Assembly (NCBI GenBank): GCA_903893215.1
Contig: CAITLJ010000035.1
Location: 70,283-134,282, forward strand
Reading direction: 5' to 3'
From: an uncultured Ferrovum sp.
Lineage (GTDB): Bacteria; Pseudomonadota; Gammaproteobacteria; Burkholderiales; Ferrovaceae
DNA: 64,000 nt
The position numbers and the translations under genes were made by a program. Within the stretch, counting starts at the first letter, position 1. The number at the start of each line of letters is the position of its first letter. Below, in pieces: positions 37,232 through 46,703 of this stretch. Below the pieces are notes generated by a model, which was not told the DNA's origin, searched no databases, and saw only the letters and a list, made by a program, of their open reading frames with translations.

Positions 37232-38661
37232 GTGCCCGACGGGCACATCTGCCCATCCCTGCGTACCGCACGTTGGGGCTGGCGCTGATCGCACTGCTAT
37301 GCGCGTGCGGCACGCCAGGGCCGCGTTACGCGATACCCGACGCCCCCCTGCCTGCCCAATTCGGCGGTGCCGACTGGCGCACCGCCCACCCGGCCGATGC
37401 GCTGCCCAAAGGCGACTGGTGGCAGATTTACCAAGACACCGCGCTGAATGCGCTCGAACAGCAAGCCCTGACCGACAACCCCGACCTTCAGGGCGCGCAG
37501 GCGCGCTTGCGCCAGGCACAGGCGTTTGCACAAGCCAGCGAAGCGGCTTTCCTGCCGATGATCACGGCCAACGGGAGCGCGCTGCGTAACCGGACCTCGG
37601 CCAATCGCCCCAGCCTGTCGCCTCTGGCACCGCCGGTCTCGACCCTGCAGAACGACTTCAACCCCTTTGCCAGCGTGCGCTGGGAAGCCGATGTGAGTGG
37701 TCGACTGGCGCTTGGCAAGGAAGCCGCCCAGGCTGCGGTAGGCCAAAGTCAGGCTGACCAGGAAAACGTGCGCCTGCTGCTGACCACCGGGGTGGCGATC
37801 AACTACCTCGGCCTGCGTGCCACGGACGCCGACCTGCAGGCACTCGGCGTGCTGATCACCGAACAGGAGCGCACTGTCGCGCTGTTGCAACGACGTACCG
37901 CCCTGGGCCAAGGCACCGGGCTGGACAGTCTGACCTACGAGAGTGCGCTGGCAAGCAGCCGGGTGCAACAGCAAACCTTGCAGGTGCAACGCGAAGCGCT
38001 GATCAGCGCGCTGGCCGCCCTGGTCGGCAAGCCCGCCAGTGATTTTCACATCGCTGCGACCGGCAGCACGCTGCCGGTCCCGCTGATTCCGCCAGGCCTG
38101 CCCAGCACCCTGCTGGAACGGCGTCCGGATGTGGCATCGGCAGAGCGTGCCGTGGCTCAGGCGAATGCGCAGATCGGCATTGCCGAAGCGGCGCGCTATC
38201 CGGCACTGGTGTTGGGCCTGAGCGACGGTTTTGAAAGCCGCAGCCTGGGCAGCCTGCTGACGGCATCCAGCGTGGCGTGGTCGTTCGGCGCTACCGTGGC
38301 GCAGAACATCTATGACGGTGGTCGCATCGATGCGTCGGTGGCCGCAGCACGCGCAGGGCACCAGAGTGCGGTGGCGCGTTATCGCGCCAGCGTGCTGCAG
38401 GCCGTAGCCGAAGTCGAAAGTGCGCTGGCTGCCGAACGTGTGCTGGCCGAAGCCGAGACAGCGCAGCAGAATGTGCTGCGCGTGGCGCGCCAGCAGCAGT
38501 CGCTGCTGACCCGCAAGCGTGAAGGCGGTTACGCCACCGCGCTCGATCAGCTGGCCTCCGACCAGGGGGTGACGCTGGCCGAGCGGACTGAAGTGCAATT
38601 GCGAGGCCAGCGCATGCTGGCCTCGGTCTATCTGGTGAAGGCACTGGGTGGCAGCTGGTAA
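37228..38661 (+). CDS. TolC-family outer membrane efflux lipoprotein (NodT-like), first system
   Basis: A 477-residue outer membrane factor. The N-terminal signal ends in a lipobox-like LLCAC, so it is probably lipidated, as in OprM. Two OEP repeats are seen: one with the start LTDNPDLQGAQARLRQAQAFAQ and one with LERRPDVASAERAVAQANAQIGIAEA. The ATG overlaps the adaptor stop (ATGA). It completes a tripartite pump. Confidence 0.92.
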   Translation: MSARRAHLPIPAYRTLGLALIALLCACGTPGPRYAIPDAPLPAQFGGADWRTAHPADALPKGDWWQIYQDTALNALEQQALTDNPDLQGAQARLRQAQAFAQASEAAFLPMITANGSALRNRTSANRPSLSPLAPPVSTLQNDFNPFASVRWEADVSGRLALGKEAAQAAVGQSQADQENVRLLLTTGVAINYLGLRATDADLQALGVLITEQERTVALLQRRTALGQGTGLDSLTYESALASSRVQQQTLQVQREALISALAALVGKPASDFHIAATGSTLPVPLIPPGLPSTLLERRPDVASAERAVAQANAQIGIAEAARYPALVLGLSDGFESRSLGSLLTASSVAWSFGATVAQNIYDGGRIDASVAAARAGHQSAVARYRASVLQAVAEVESALAAERVLAEAETAQQNVLRVARQQQSLLTRKREGGYATALDQLASDQGVTLAERTEVQLRGQRMLASVYLVKALGGSW

Positions 38662-38673
38662 GACCGGCAGCGT

Positions 38674-40014
38674 TCAGCGATCGCGGGGCGCACGCACGAG
38701 GTAGACACTGCACCGCAGGGCCGCCGCCAGGTCGAGTGCGTCGACCGGATAGGGTACCTCGGCGACCGCGCCTTCTCCGGCCTCTGCCAGGATGGCGAGG
38801 TCGGCCAGGTGATGGTGACAAAAAGCCGCAAGACGCTGCTGCGGCGCGTCGCCCTGCAGCAACTGCACCGACAGCCGGCTGACCGGCAGGTGAAGTTTTT
38901 CGGCCCAGCGCCGGACTGCCTGTTCCTGCTGGCGCATCTCGGCTGTGGTGCCGCCAGGCGCGCTGAGACTGACCGCCACCAGATGTGAGGTTGGCAGCCC
39001 GGCCAGCCATTGCCGGGCTGCCAGACGCAATCGCTCCGGCAACTCGCCCTCGACCAGATCGGCTGGCAACACCACCACCAGCAACTGGGCCGATTCTGCC
39101 TGCGGTCGCACAAGAGACTTGAGCAGGTGCACCGGATCACGCTTGTGCTGCCACCAGCGCCAAGCGCTCTGCCAGGGTGCAAGTGCCCGTGCACGCGCAG
39201 GCACGACCGCAACACTGGCAGGATTGGCCAGCGCCCACGCCACCTGACCACAGTTTGCATGGCGGTCGCTCGGCGCAATCTCCAGACAACGATGCACCAC
39301 CTCCTGCAGCCAGTCCGGCAGATCCGGGCGTAACTGGCGCAGGGGCGCCAGCGGAAGCCACATGCGCGCCTCCAGCGTCCGGTGGACCGCCGGACCGGAG
39401 GGGTCGAAGAAAGGTGGATGCCCGACCGCCATCTGGTAAAGCAGTGCGCCAAGCGACCACTGGTCACTGCGCGGGTCGTCGCGCACCAGATACATCTGCT
39501 CCGGCGCCATCCAGGGTGAGCTGACGGCAGCAAGCCACGCATCAGCCGGCAGCAGGTCGGGACACTCACGGTGGTGGGCCAGTCCGAAACTGAGCAAGAC
39601 CACCTGATCGTCGGGCGTGATCATCACATGCGATGGCAACAGGTGCTGATGCACCACCCCCTGCAGATGCACGGCGTGAATCGCGCGCGCAAGGGCTTGC
39701 CCAAGCCTGACCAGGCGTTCCTGCGGCAAGGCACCGCTGCGCAGGATCTCGGACAGTGGCTGCCCGGGCACCCGATCCATCAACAGATAGGCAGCCTCCT
39801 GATCCAGCCCGCTGGCCCGCAGCACAGGGGCATGGGGCGTCTGCAGGCGGGGCAGCACCTGCGCCGCCGTCTCGAACAATGCGGTGACCCACTCGGGGGC
39901 GTTGGCCAGCGATTTTTTCAGAACCAGTGGATTGGGCAGATGGCGTGCATCGGCCTCCACCAGTTCGACCGAGGCACTCAGGCTGATCGGCAAGCCAGGC
40001 TGAAGCTCGTGCAT
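38674..40014 (-). CDS. Ser/Thr kinase-like pseudokinase fused to a universal stress protein domain
   Basis: A 446-residue two-domain protein. Residues about 25-265 have the Hanks-kinase layout: a beta3-like Lys in LVLKKS, hinge-like LLMDRVPG, the catalytic-loop position HQHLLPSHV (122-130), the magnesium-loop position SFG (142-144), MAPEQ (169-173) and SDQWSLGALLYQM. The catalytic HRD Asp is His124, the loop Asn is His129 and the DFG Asp is Ser142, so phosphotransfer is unlikely. Residues about 305-446 form a UspA-like domain (LLVVVLP start, ADLAILAEAGEG, SVYLVRAPR end). No membrane segment is seen. It lies eight bases after a metallophosphoesterase gene on the same strand. Confidence 0.82.
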   Translation of the reverse strand: MHELQPGLPISLSASVELVEADARHLPNPLVLKKSLANAPEWVTALFETAAQVLPRLQTPHAPVLRASGLDQEAAYLLMDRVPGQPLSEILRSGALPQERLVRLGQALARAIHAVHLQGVVHQHLLPSHVMITPDDQVVLLSFGLAHHRECPDLLPADAWLAAVSSPWMAPEQMYLVRDDPRSDQWSLGALLYQMAVGHPPFFDPSGPAVHRTLEARMWLPLAPLRQLRPDLPDWLQEVVHRCLEIAPSDRHANCGQVAWALANPASVAVVPARARALAPWQSAWRWWQHKRDPVHLLKSLVRPQAESAQLLVVVLPADLVEGELPERLRLAARQWLAGLPTSHLVAVSLSAPGGTTAEMRQQEQAVRRWAEKLHLPVSRLSVQLLQGDAPQQRLAAFCHHHLADLAILAEAGEGAVAEVPYPVDALDLAAALRCSVYLVRAPRDR

Positions 40015-40022
40015 GACCGCGT

Positions 40023-40772
40023 TCAGGCGCCGAGCGGCAGACGCTGGGCAAACCAGACCGGCAGTCCCGCATCGACAATCTGCCGTGCCACCAGGTCCAC
40101 ATCGTAAGCCACGCGGTGGAAAGTCAGCGCTTCGCGCTGCAGGTCCAGCAGCAGCCAGGCGGCAGCAGGATTGCCGTCGCGCGGTTGCCCCGCCGAACCA
40201 GCAAGCGCCACCCAGCGCCTCGCACGGGAGAGCAACACTTCGGCTCCCGGTACCGGCTCAAACTGACCCGGGGTGACGTCCGCACCAGCACGGTGAAACA
40301 GCATCTGACGATGCACATGACCAAACACTCCCAGCCGCACCCCCGCCGGATAGGCATCCAGGCAGGCCGCGGCGTTTCGTGTCGAGTCGACGTAAATCCA
40401 GCGCTCGGGTTGCTCGGCACTTGCGTGTGCAAACAGCACCCACTCCTGCCGCAGCGTGAGTGGCAAGGCAGCCAGAAAATCGAGTGCATCTCGGGTCAGT
40501 TGCGTGCGTGTCCATTCGGCCGACACCCGTGCCTGCGGATTGAAGCCGGCCGTGCTGCCCAGCACACCGTCCTCGTGATTGCCACGCACCACCAGCGCGC
40601 CCCGCGCCTGCAGGCGCATCACCTGATCCATCACCTGCTGCGGCTCGGCGCCGTAGCCGACAAAGTCACCCAGCAGAGCGAACTGGTCGACGCCCAGCCG
40701 GTTGGCATGACGCACGCAGGCCTGCAAGGCTTCATGGTTGCCATGGATGTCGGTGATGACTGCAATGCGCAT
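40023..40772 (-). CDS. Calcineurin-like metallophosphoesterase
   Basis: A 249-residue phosphoesterase with the full metal-site set: DIHGN (residues 8-12), GDFVGYGAEP, GNHEDGV and the late FGHVHRQM. It resembles single-domain phosphodiesterase or protein-phosphatase-like enzymes in the cytoplasm; substrate is unknown. ATG 40772 begins directly at the first beta strand (MRIAVITDIHGN), so the longer frame upstream is not used. It is followed closely by the pseudokinase-Usp gene, suggesting one functional unit. Confidence 0.88.
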   Translation of the reverse strand: MRIAVITDIHGNHEALQACVRHANRLGVDQFALLGDFVGYGAEPQQVMDQVMRLQARGALVVRGNHEDGVLGSTAGFNPQARVSAEWTRTQLTRDALDFLAALPLTLRQEWVLFAHASAEQPERWIYVDSTRNAAACLDAYPAGVRLGVFGHVHRQMLFHRAGADVTPGQFEPVPGAEVLLSRARRWVALAGSAGQPRDGNPAAAWLLLDLQREALTFHRVAYDVDLVARQIVDAGLPVWFAQRLPLGA

Positions 40773-40866
40773 GAGCGGGTGTACCTGCCGCAGGTGGGAG
40801 GATAAGGTGACAGCCACAGGAACCGATGCTGCGTTGCCGTACAGACAGGCGCAGCAGGCAATGCTG

Positions 40867-40883
40867 CAAAGCTATAAGCTTTG
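40867..40883. promoter_or_regulatory. Palindrome in the divergent mpe/ybdL spacer
   Basis: CAAAGCT-ATA-AGCTTTG is a perfect 7-bp inverted repeat with a 3-base centre. Its centre lies 103 bases from both start codons (40772 on minus, 40978 on plus). A shared operator is plausible; no regulator gene is adjacent. Confidence 0.4.
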
Positions 40884-40977
40884 TGCCGGGACGGCAAGCC
40901 TGCGTGTCGTCCGCCAGCATCTGCATTGCCAGACACAGTGCATCCATTCCAATCCAACGAACGGCCGGACCCACCGC

Positions 40978-42147
40978 ATGCTGCAGCCCCTGCATCTTCA
41001 ATCCCGACTGCCTGATGTGGGCGTCACCATCTTCACGCGCATGAGCCTGCTGGCACAGCAGCATGGCGCCATCAATCTTTCGCAGGGTTTTCCGGACTAC
41101 CCCGGCCCCGCCGCGCTGATGGAAGCCATGGTGGATCACCTGCGCGCCGGCGACAACCAGTACGCCCCGATGGCCGGACTGCCCCGCCTGCGCGAGGCGA
41201 TCGCGGCCAAGCAGGCCATGCTGTATGGCGCGCACTACGATCCGGACCTGGAAATCACGGTCACCGCCGGCGCCACGCAAGGGGTATACACCGCGATCAC
41301 CTGCATGACCCGGCCCGGTGACGAGGTGATTGTGTTCGAGCCAAGCTTTGACAGCTACGTGCCGGGTATCCGTCTGGCCGGCGGCATCCCGGTGCCCGCC
41401 CGACTGGACGCCGATTACCGGCCGGACTGGACTGCACTGGCGACCCTGATCACGCCGCGCACCCGGCTGATCCTGATCAATAGTCCGCACAACCCAAGCG
41501 GACGCTGCTGGCAGACCAGCGACCTCGACCGTCTGGCTGGCCTGCTGCGCGGCACCAACATCGCGCTGATCAGCGACGAAGTCTACGAGCACATGGCGTT
41601 CGACAACCGACCCCACGCCAGCGTGGCGGCGCATGCCGGATTGCGTGATCGCGCCTTCGTGATTTCCAGTTTCGGCAAGACCTATCACGTCACCGGCTGG
41701 AAAGTGGCGTACTGCTGCGCACCCCGCGCCCTGAGCGAGGAATTCCGTCGCAGCCACCAGTTCATCACCTTCTGCGTCCATACGCCAAGCCAGCACGCCC
41801 TGACCGATTTCATGCAAGCCAGGCCGGACTGGTATGCCGAACTGACAGCGTTCTATCAGGCCAAACGGGACCTGTTCCGCAGCGCCATCGCCGACAGTGG
41901 CCTGCACCTGCAACCCTGCGAAGGCACCTACTTCCAGCAGGTCGACTACGGCCATCTGAGCGACCTGCCGGACCATGATCTGGCAAGACGGCTGACGGTG
42001 GAAGGTGGCGTGGCCGCCATTCCGGTATCTGCTTTCTATCTGCAAGGCGAAGATCGCCGGGTGCTGCGCTTCTGTTTTGCCAAACGGACCGAAACGCTTG
42101 AGGAGGGCGCACACCGGCTCAGACTGGCTATTAAAACGATCGTTTGA
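40978..42147 (+). CDS. ybdL: Pyridoxal-phosphate aminotransferase (YbdL-like, methionine-specific type)
   Basis: A fold-type I class I/II aminotransferase (389 residues). Signature segments are INLSQGFPDYPGP, DNQYAPMAGLPRLREAI, NSPHNPSGR and the PLP lysine in SSFGKTYHVTGWKVAY. These match YbdL, which transaminates methionine and some aromatic residues, and may serve methionine salvage. ATG 40978 precedes the conserved N-terminus; the frame is open for 80 codons upstream but overlaps the divergent gene. Fine substrate specificity is inferred. Confidence 0.88.
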   Translation: MLQPLHLQSRLPDVGVTIFTRMSLLAQQHGAINLSQGFPDYPGPAALMEAMVDHLRAGDNQYAPMAGLPRLREAIAAKQAMLYGAHYDPDLEITVTAGATQGVYTAITCMTRPGDEVIVFEPSFDSYVPGIRLAGGIPVPARLDADYRPDWTALATLITPRTRLILINSPHNPSGRCWQTSDLDRLAGLLRGTNIALISDEVYEHMAFDNRPHASVAAHAGLRDRAFVISSFGKTYHVTGWKVAYCCAPRALSEEFRRSHQFITFCVHTPSQHALTDFMQARPDWYAELTAFYQAKRDLFRSAIADSGLHLQPCEGTYFQQVDYGHLSDLPDHDLARRLTVEGGVAAIPVSAFYLQGEDRRVLRFCFAKRTETLEEGAHRLRLAIKTIV

Positions 42148-42186
42148 TATGCTGCGGCACGCTCAATCAGCCCCTGCGGAGACTGC

Positions 42187-44217
42187 ATGCAACCCTTCCC
42201 GAACCTGCTGCGCCCACTTCAGGTGGGACACCTCACCCTGCCCAACCGGGTGTTGATGGGATCGATGCATACCGGGCTGGAAGAGCACCCGGATGGCATG
42301 CGTGCAATGGCGCACTTCTACGCCGAACGGGCCCGCGGGGGCGTCGCACTGATCGTCACTGGCGGGATCGCACCGAATGCCTCCGGGCGGGTGATGGAGG
42401 GCGGCAAGGTTCTGGAGACCCCGCGGGACGCACTGGAGCACCGACCGGTCACTGATGCCGTTCACGCAGCGGGTGGCCGCATCGCGCTGCAGATCCTGCA
42501 TACCGGCCGCTATGCCCTGCAGGCTGATAATGTGGCCCCCAGCGCGATCCGTTCACCGATCACGCCGTTCACACCGCGCGCCCTCACCGACGGAGAGGTA
42601 GAGCAGACCATCGAGGACTTTGTGCGATGTGCGGTGCTGGCACAAAGCGCCGGCTATGACGGTGTGGAAGTGATGGGATCGGAGGGCTACCTGATCAACC
42701 AGTTCATCGCGGCCGCCACCAATCACCGTACCGATCCGTGGGGCGGCAGCTTCGCGGCGCGCATCCGCTTTCCGGTGGAAATCGTGCGACGCATGCGCGC
42801 CCGGGTTGGCAGCGATTTCCTGATCATCTTCCGGCTCTCGATGCTTGACTTGGTCGAGGGTGGTTCCAGCCCCGCAGAGGTGGTCGAACTGGCCCAGGCG
42901 ATCGAGGCTGCCGGTGCTTCAATGCTGAATACCGGGATTGGCTGGCACGAAGCACGCATCCCGACAATCGCCACCTGTGTGCCACGCGCCGCCTTCACCT
43001 GGGTGACCGCCCGCCTGCGCGGCCTCGTGCGCATTCCGCTGATCACCACCAACCGGATCAACACCCCGGAAGTCGCCGAGGCAATCCTGGCGCGCGGTGA
43101 CGCTGACATGGTCTCGATGGCTCGGCCATTCCTCGCCGACCCTGAGTTTGTGGCCAAGGCCGCGCGCAACCAGTCGGCGCAAATCAATACCTGCATCGCC
43201 TGCAATCAGGCGTGCCTGGACCATATTTTCAGTGGCGAGCTGGCGAGTTGCCTGGTCAATCCGCGTGCATGCCGCGAAGAGGAATTCATCGCTGCTCCCC
43301 CCTCTGCCCCCAAACGGGTGGCGGTGGTGGGTGGCGGACCAGCCGGACTGGCTTGTGCCAGTGAAAGCGCAGCGCGCGGACATCAGGTCACGTTGTTCGA
43401 GGCGCAGGCCCACCTTGGTGGCCAGTTCAACCTGGCCCGCCAGATTCCCGGCAAGGCCGAATTTGCCGAAACCCTGCGCTACTTCGGCCAACGTCTGCAA
43501 GACACCGGCGTGACCGTGCAACTGGGACAGGCTGTCGATGCCCAAGCCCTGCTGACCGGGGGCTTCGACGACGTGGTGATCGCCACCGGGGTGCTGCCAC
43601 GCCAGCCACAGATTGCCGGACTGGACCATCCGATGGTGTGCAGCTATGCCGACCTGCTCACCGGCCGGGCAAAGCCCGGGCGCCGCGTGGCCGTGATCGG
43701 TGCCGGTGGTATCGGCTTCGACGTGGCCGAGTTCCTGACCCATCCGGCAGAGGCCCCCGCCGAGCATAGCCCGGCGGCCTTGCAGCACTTCATGGCAGAG
43801 TGGGGCATCAGTCAGGATGGCGAGCGTGGCGGACTGCGCGAGCAAACCCCAGCGACACCGCCCTGCCAGGTGATCCTGCTGCAACGCAAGTCGGGCAAAC
43901 CCGGGGAGCAACTCGGCAAAAGCACCGGCTGGATCCATCGCACGGCGCTGCGCCAGCGCGGCGTGAAAATGCTGGCTGGCGTGCATTACGAGGGTATCGA
44001 TGATGCCGGGCTGCACGTGGTGGTGGACGGCCAGCCGCGCACCCTGGACGTGGATCAGGTAGTGATCTGCGCCGGTCAGGAATCCCGTCGCGACCTGGTG
44101 GACGCACTGGCACCGCTGGGCGCGCGACTGCACATCATTGGCGGTGCTGCACGCGCGGGTGAACTGGATGCCAAGCGCGCCATCGAAGAAGGCACCCGGG
44201 TGGCGCTCCGCCTCTGA
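42187..44217 (+). CDS. fadH: NADPH-dependent 2,4-dienoyl-CoA reductase
   Basis: A 676-residue iron-sulfur flavoenzyme that reduces 2,4-dienoyl-CoA during degradation of unsaturated fatty acids. The N-terminal OYE-type barrel (residues 1-330) binds FMN. The 4Fe-4S cysteines are in CIACNQACL and the following LASCLVNP. The C-terminal half has the FAD motif VAVVGGGPAGLACA and the NADPH motif VAVIGAGGIGFDVAE. It matches E. coli FadH in length (672). It stands 39 bases after ybdL on the same strand and ends one base before the convergent amidase gene. Confidence 0.95.
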   Translation: MQPFPNLLRPLQVGHLTLPNRVLMGSMHTGLEEHPDGMRAMAHFYAERARGGVALIVTGGIAPNASGRVMEGGKVLETPRDALEHRPVTDAVHAAGGRIALQILHTGRYALQADNVAPSAIRSPITPFTPRALTDGEVEQTIEDFVRCAVLAQSAGYDGVEVMGSEGYLINQFIAAATNHRTDPWGGSFAARIRFPVEIVRRMRARVGSDFLIIFRLSMLDLVEGGSSPAEVVELAQAIEAAGASMLNTGIGWHEARIPTIATCVPRAAFTWVTARLRGLVRIPLITTNRINTPEVAEAILARGDADMVSMARPFLADPEFVAKAARNQSAQINTCIACNQACLDHIFSGELASCLVNPRACREEEFIAAPPSAPKRVAVVGGGPAGLACASESAARGHQVTLFEAQAHLGGQFNLARQIPGKAEFAETLRYFGQRLQDTGVTVQLGQAVDAQALLTGGFDDVVIATGVLPRQPQIAGLDHPMVCSYADLLTGRAKPGRRVAVIGAGGIGFDVAEFLTHPAEAPAEHSPAALQHFMAEWGISQDGERGGLREQTPATPPCQVILLQRKSGKPGEQLGKSTGWIHRTALRQRGVKMLAGVHYEGIDDAGLHVVVDGQPRTLDVDQVVICAGQESRRDLVDALAPLGARLHIIGGAARAGELDAKRAIEEGTRVALRL

Positions 44218-44218
44218 T

Positions 44219-45769
44219 TCAGGCCTGCTGTTCGACGCGCGCCGCTTCGTAGTCCGGGTCGTCGTCGAGCGGGTCGCGCGACCACACCGGCGGCCGCCGG
44301 TGCGCCCAGGGACGCGCCTGCTCCAGTTGCGACGCCAACCGGAACAGGGTGCGTTCGTCGCCGGGGCGCGCTGTGAACATCACACCCACCGGGATGCTGC
44401 CGCGGGTCCAGTGCAGCGGGACGCTCATCGAGGGCTGGCCGGCGACATTGGCTGGCATGGTCTGGCTGGCGTAGTCATAAACCCGTGCGGCGTTGTCGAG
44501 CACGAAATTGCGCCGGGTGCCGACCCGCGCCATGCCAGGAAGGTCCAGCAATCGCAGCTGGAAGCGCTCGATGGCACCGGGACGCAAGGCCCCAACTGGC
44601 AGCGGAGTGCTGCCGAGCGTGGACGTAAGCACCACGTCGTAGGGCGCCAGCGCAGTCAGCCAGCGCCGGGCAAACATTTCCAGCGCACACCTGGCCTGCG
44701 CCGCTTCACCTGCACTGAAAGCCTCGGCCAGTCGCACCAGCCCCCAGGTTCGCAATTCGAAATCGCTGCGGCGCGCTGCGCGGTGCAGCAGACGCTCACC
44801 CTCGCGGCGGACCGCACCGATTTCGCCCGCCAGCAAGGTGGTGAAATCAACGATGAACTGCTCGCGATCGATTGGCAGCCGGATTTGTTCGACCTCATGA
44901 CCAAGATCGATGAGCAGTTGCACGGTGGATTCAACCGCAGCACGGCACTCCGGATCGAGCGCCCGTCCCAGACCGGGGTCGGTGGACCAGGCCACGCGCA
45001 AGCGGCCAGGCGATTGTTGGGTGGCATCCAGATAGCTGCCGAGGGTGGGCGGCGGCTGGATCAGTTGCGCCACGTAATCGCCCTGCACGGCATCGAGCAG
45101 GGCCGCACTGTCGCGCACACTGCGCGTGATCGCGTGCTCGGCGATAAAGCCATGCCAAAGGTCGGCAGTGTCCGGTCCACCCGGGGTGCGACCACGTGAG
45201 GGTTTGAGCCCGAACAGGCCGCAGCAGCTGGCCGGAATACGGATCGAACCACCACCGTCGCTGGCGCTGGCCATCGGCACCACGCCGGCAGCCACCGCCG
45301 CCGCCGCGCCACCGCTGGAGCCACCCGGGCTGAGTTGCAGGTTCCACGGATTACGGCAGGGCCCGTGCAGCTCGGGTTCGGTAGAGGGTGTGATGCCGAA
45401 CTCGGGCGTTGCGGTCTTGCCAAAGATATTCAGGCCTGCGCGCCGGTAGCGTGACACCAATTCGGATTCGCTGTCTGGCACATGATGGCGGAACAGACGG
45501 CTGCCGCTGCGCATCGGCACACCGGGTAATGCCAGGTTGAGATCCTTGAGCAGGAAGGGAACGCCGTGGAAGGGCCGACCCAGCTGATTGCCACAGCCGG
45601 CGCGGGCATGTTCGTAGAGCGGCTCGATCACGGCGTTGATCTGCGGATTTACCCGCTCAAGACGCCGAATCGCCTCATCCAGCAGCTCCGCGGCACTCAC
45701 CTCGCGCGCTGTGACCAAGGCAGCCAGCCCCAGTGCATCCTGATGTTCATAGTCGTAAGCGATGCTCAT
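44219..45769 (-). CDS. Amidase signature family enzyme
   Basis: A 516-residue amidase-signature hydrolase. The Ser-cisSer-Lys triad is evident: Lys in [10 protein letters not shown], the Ser-rich [13 protein letters not shown], and the nucleophile region [14 protein letters not shown]. It resembles the broad amidase/6-aminohexanoate-cyclic-dimer hydrolase group; substrate is unknown. The ATG overlaps the nadC stop as ATGA, so it is translated together with nadC. A link to nicotinamide or another amide near NAD metabolism is possible but not shown. Confidence 0.9.
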   Translation of the reverse strand: MSIAYDYEHQDALGLAALVTAREVSAAELLDEAIRRLERVNPQINAVIEPLYEHARAGCGNQLGRPFHGVPFLLKDLNLALPGVPMRSGSRLFRHHVPDSESELVSRYRRAGLNIFGKTATPEFGITPSTEPELHGPCRNPWNLQLSPGGSSGGAAAAVAAGVVPMASASDGGGSIRIPASCCGLFGLKPSRGRTPGGPDTADLWHGFIAEHAITRSVRDSAALLDAVQGDYVAQLIQPPPTLGSYLDATQQSPGRLRVAWSTDPGLGRALDPECRAAVESTVQLLIDLGHEVEQIRLPIDREQFIVDFTTLLAGEIGAVRREGERLLHRAARRSDFELRTWGLVRLAEAFSAGEAAQARCALEMFARRWLTALAPYDVVLTSTLGSTPLPVGALRPGAIERFQLRLLDLPGMARVGTRRNFVLDNAARVYDYASQTMPANVAGQPSMSVPLHWTRGSIPVGVMFTARPGDERTLFRLASQLEQARPWAHRRPPVWSRDPLDDDPDYEAARVEQQA

Positions 45770-46668
45770 TGCGTGCCCTCCACCACTACCCGCAAAGAGT
45801 AGTCGGTTGCGCGCACATCCTTGGTCAGGCTGCCCACTGAAATGCGATCGACTCCAGTCGCTGCAATCACCGCAATGGTCTGCGCATTCACCCCGCCCGA
45901 AGCTTCCAGCACCGCGCGTCGCGCGGTTTGCGCAACTGCCGCCCGCATCAGGTGCGGATCAAAATTGTCCAGCAGGATGTTGCGCGCGCCCGCCGCCAGC
46001 GCCTGCGCCAGTTCGTCGAGTGATTCCACTTCCACTTGCACATCCAGCGTCTGCGGTGCTGCCTGCGCTACCATGTGCGCGGCCGCCTGCAGGGCCGGTG
46101 CAATACCACCGGCAGCTGCAATGTGGTTTTCCTTGATCAGGATGCCATCCCACAAGGCCATCCGCTGATTGGCGCCGCCGCCCACCCGAACTGCATATTT
46201 CTGCGCCTGCCGCAGCCCGGGCAGGGTCTTGCGCGTATCCAGCACCAGGCAGGCGTGCCCGTCTGGCGTCGCAGCGGCCACCAGCCTTGCCAGTTCGCGG
46301 GTACGGGTGGCCGTGCCCGAAAGCAGCTGCAGAAAATTCAGGGCAGCCCGCTCGGCTGCCAGCACGGCGCGCGCATTGCCGCGGATCCGCAGCACCACCT
46401 GATCCGGTGCAAGGTCGGCCCCTTCGTCAAACAGCCAGTCCAGTGTGATGTCCGGATCCAGCGTGCGCATGCAGTCATCAAACCATGCGCGGCCACACAG
46501 CACAGCCGCCTCGCGCACGCGAAGTTCGGCCTGCACCGAGGCCCGGGCGTTGATCAGTTGGCCAGTCCAGTCACCGCGGCCAATATCCTCGCGCAAGGCA
46601 TCCGCCACGTTGCGTTGCCGGGCCGCGACGAGGGATTCGTTTTCGGGATAACAGAAGACTTCAGACAT
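45766..46668 (-). CDS. nadC: Quinolinate phosphoribosyltransferase (carboxylating) NadC
   Basis: A 300-residue enzyme of de novo NAD synthesis that converts quinolinate and PRPP to nicotinate mononucleotide. Signature segments are EDIGRGDWTGQLI, the dimer and substrate region NFLQLLSGTATRTRELA, LDTRKTLPGLR, GGGANQRMALWDGILIKENH and the C-terminal EASGGVNAQTI with ISVGSLTK. ATG 46668 has AGGA eight bases upstream, preferred over ATG 46677. It follows the hybrid kinase gene by 35 bases. Confidence 0.97.
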   Translation of the reverse strand: MSEVFCYPENESLVAARQRNVADALREDIGRGDWTGQLINARASVQAELRVREAAVLCGRAWFDDCMRTLDPDITLDWLFDEGADLAPDQVVLRIRGNARAVLAAERAALNFLQLLSGTATRTRELARLVAAATPDGHACLVLDTRKTLPGLRQAQKYAVRVGGGANQRMALWDGILIKENHIAAAGGIAPALQAAAHMVAQAAPQTLDVQVEVESLDELAQALAAGARNILLDNFDPHLMRAAVAQTARRAVLEASGGVNAQTIAVIAATGVDRISVGSLTKDVRATDYSLRVVVEGTQ

Positions 46669-46703
46669 CAGGAACATCCTGGCAAAACAATCCGGACGGC
46701 CGA

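Noticed and set aside
40732-42114. 460-codon minus-strand frame opposite ybdL
   Set aside because: Shadow of the aminotransferase gene; no motif seen.
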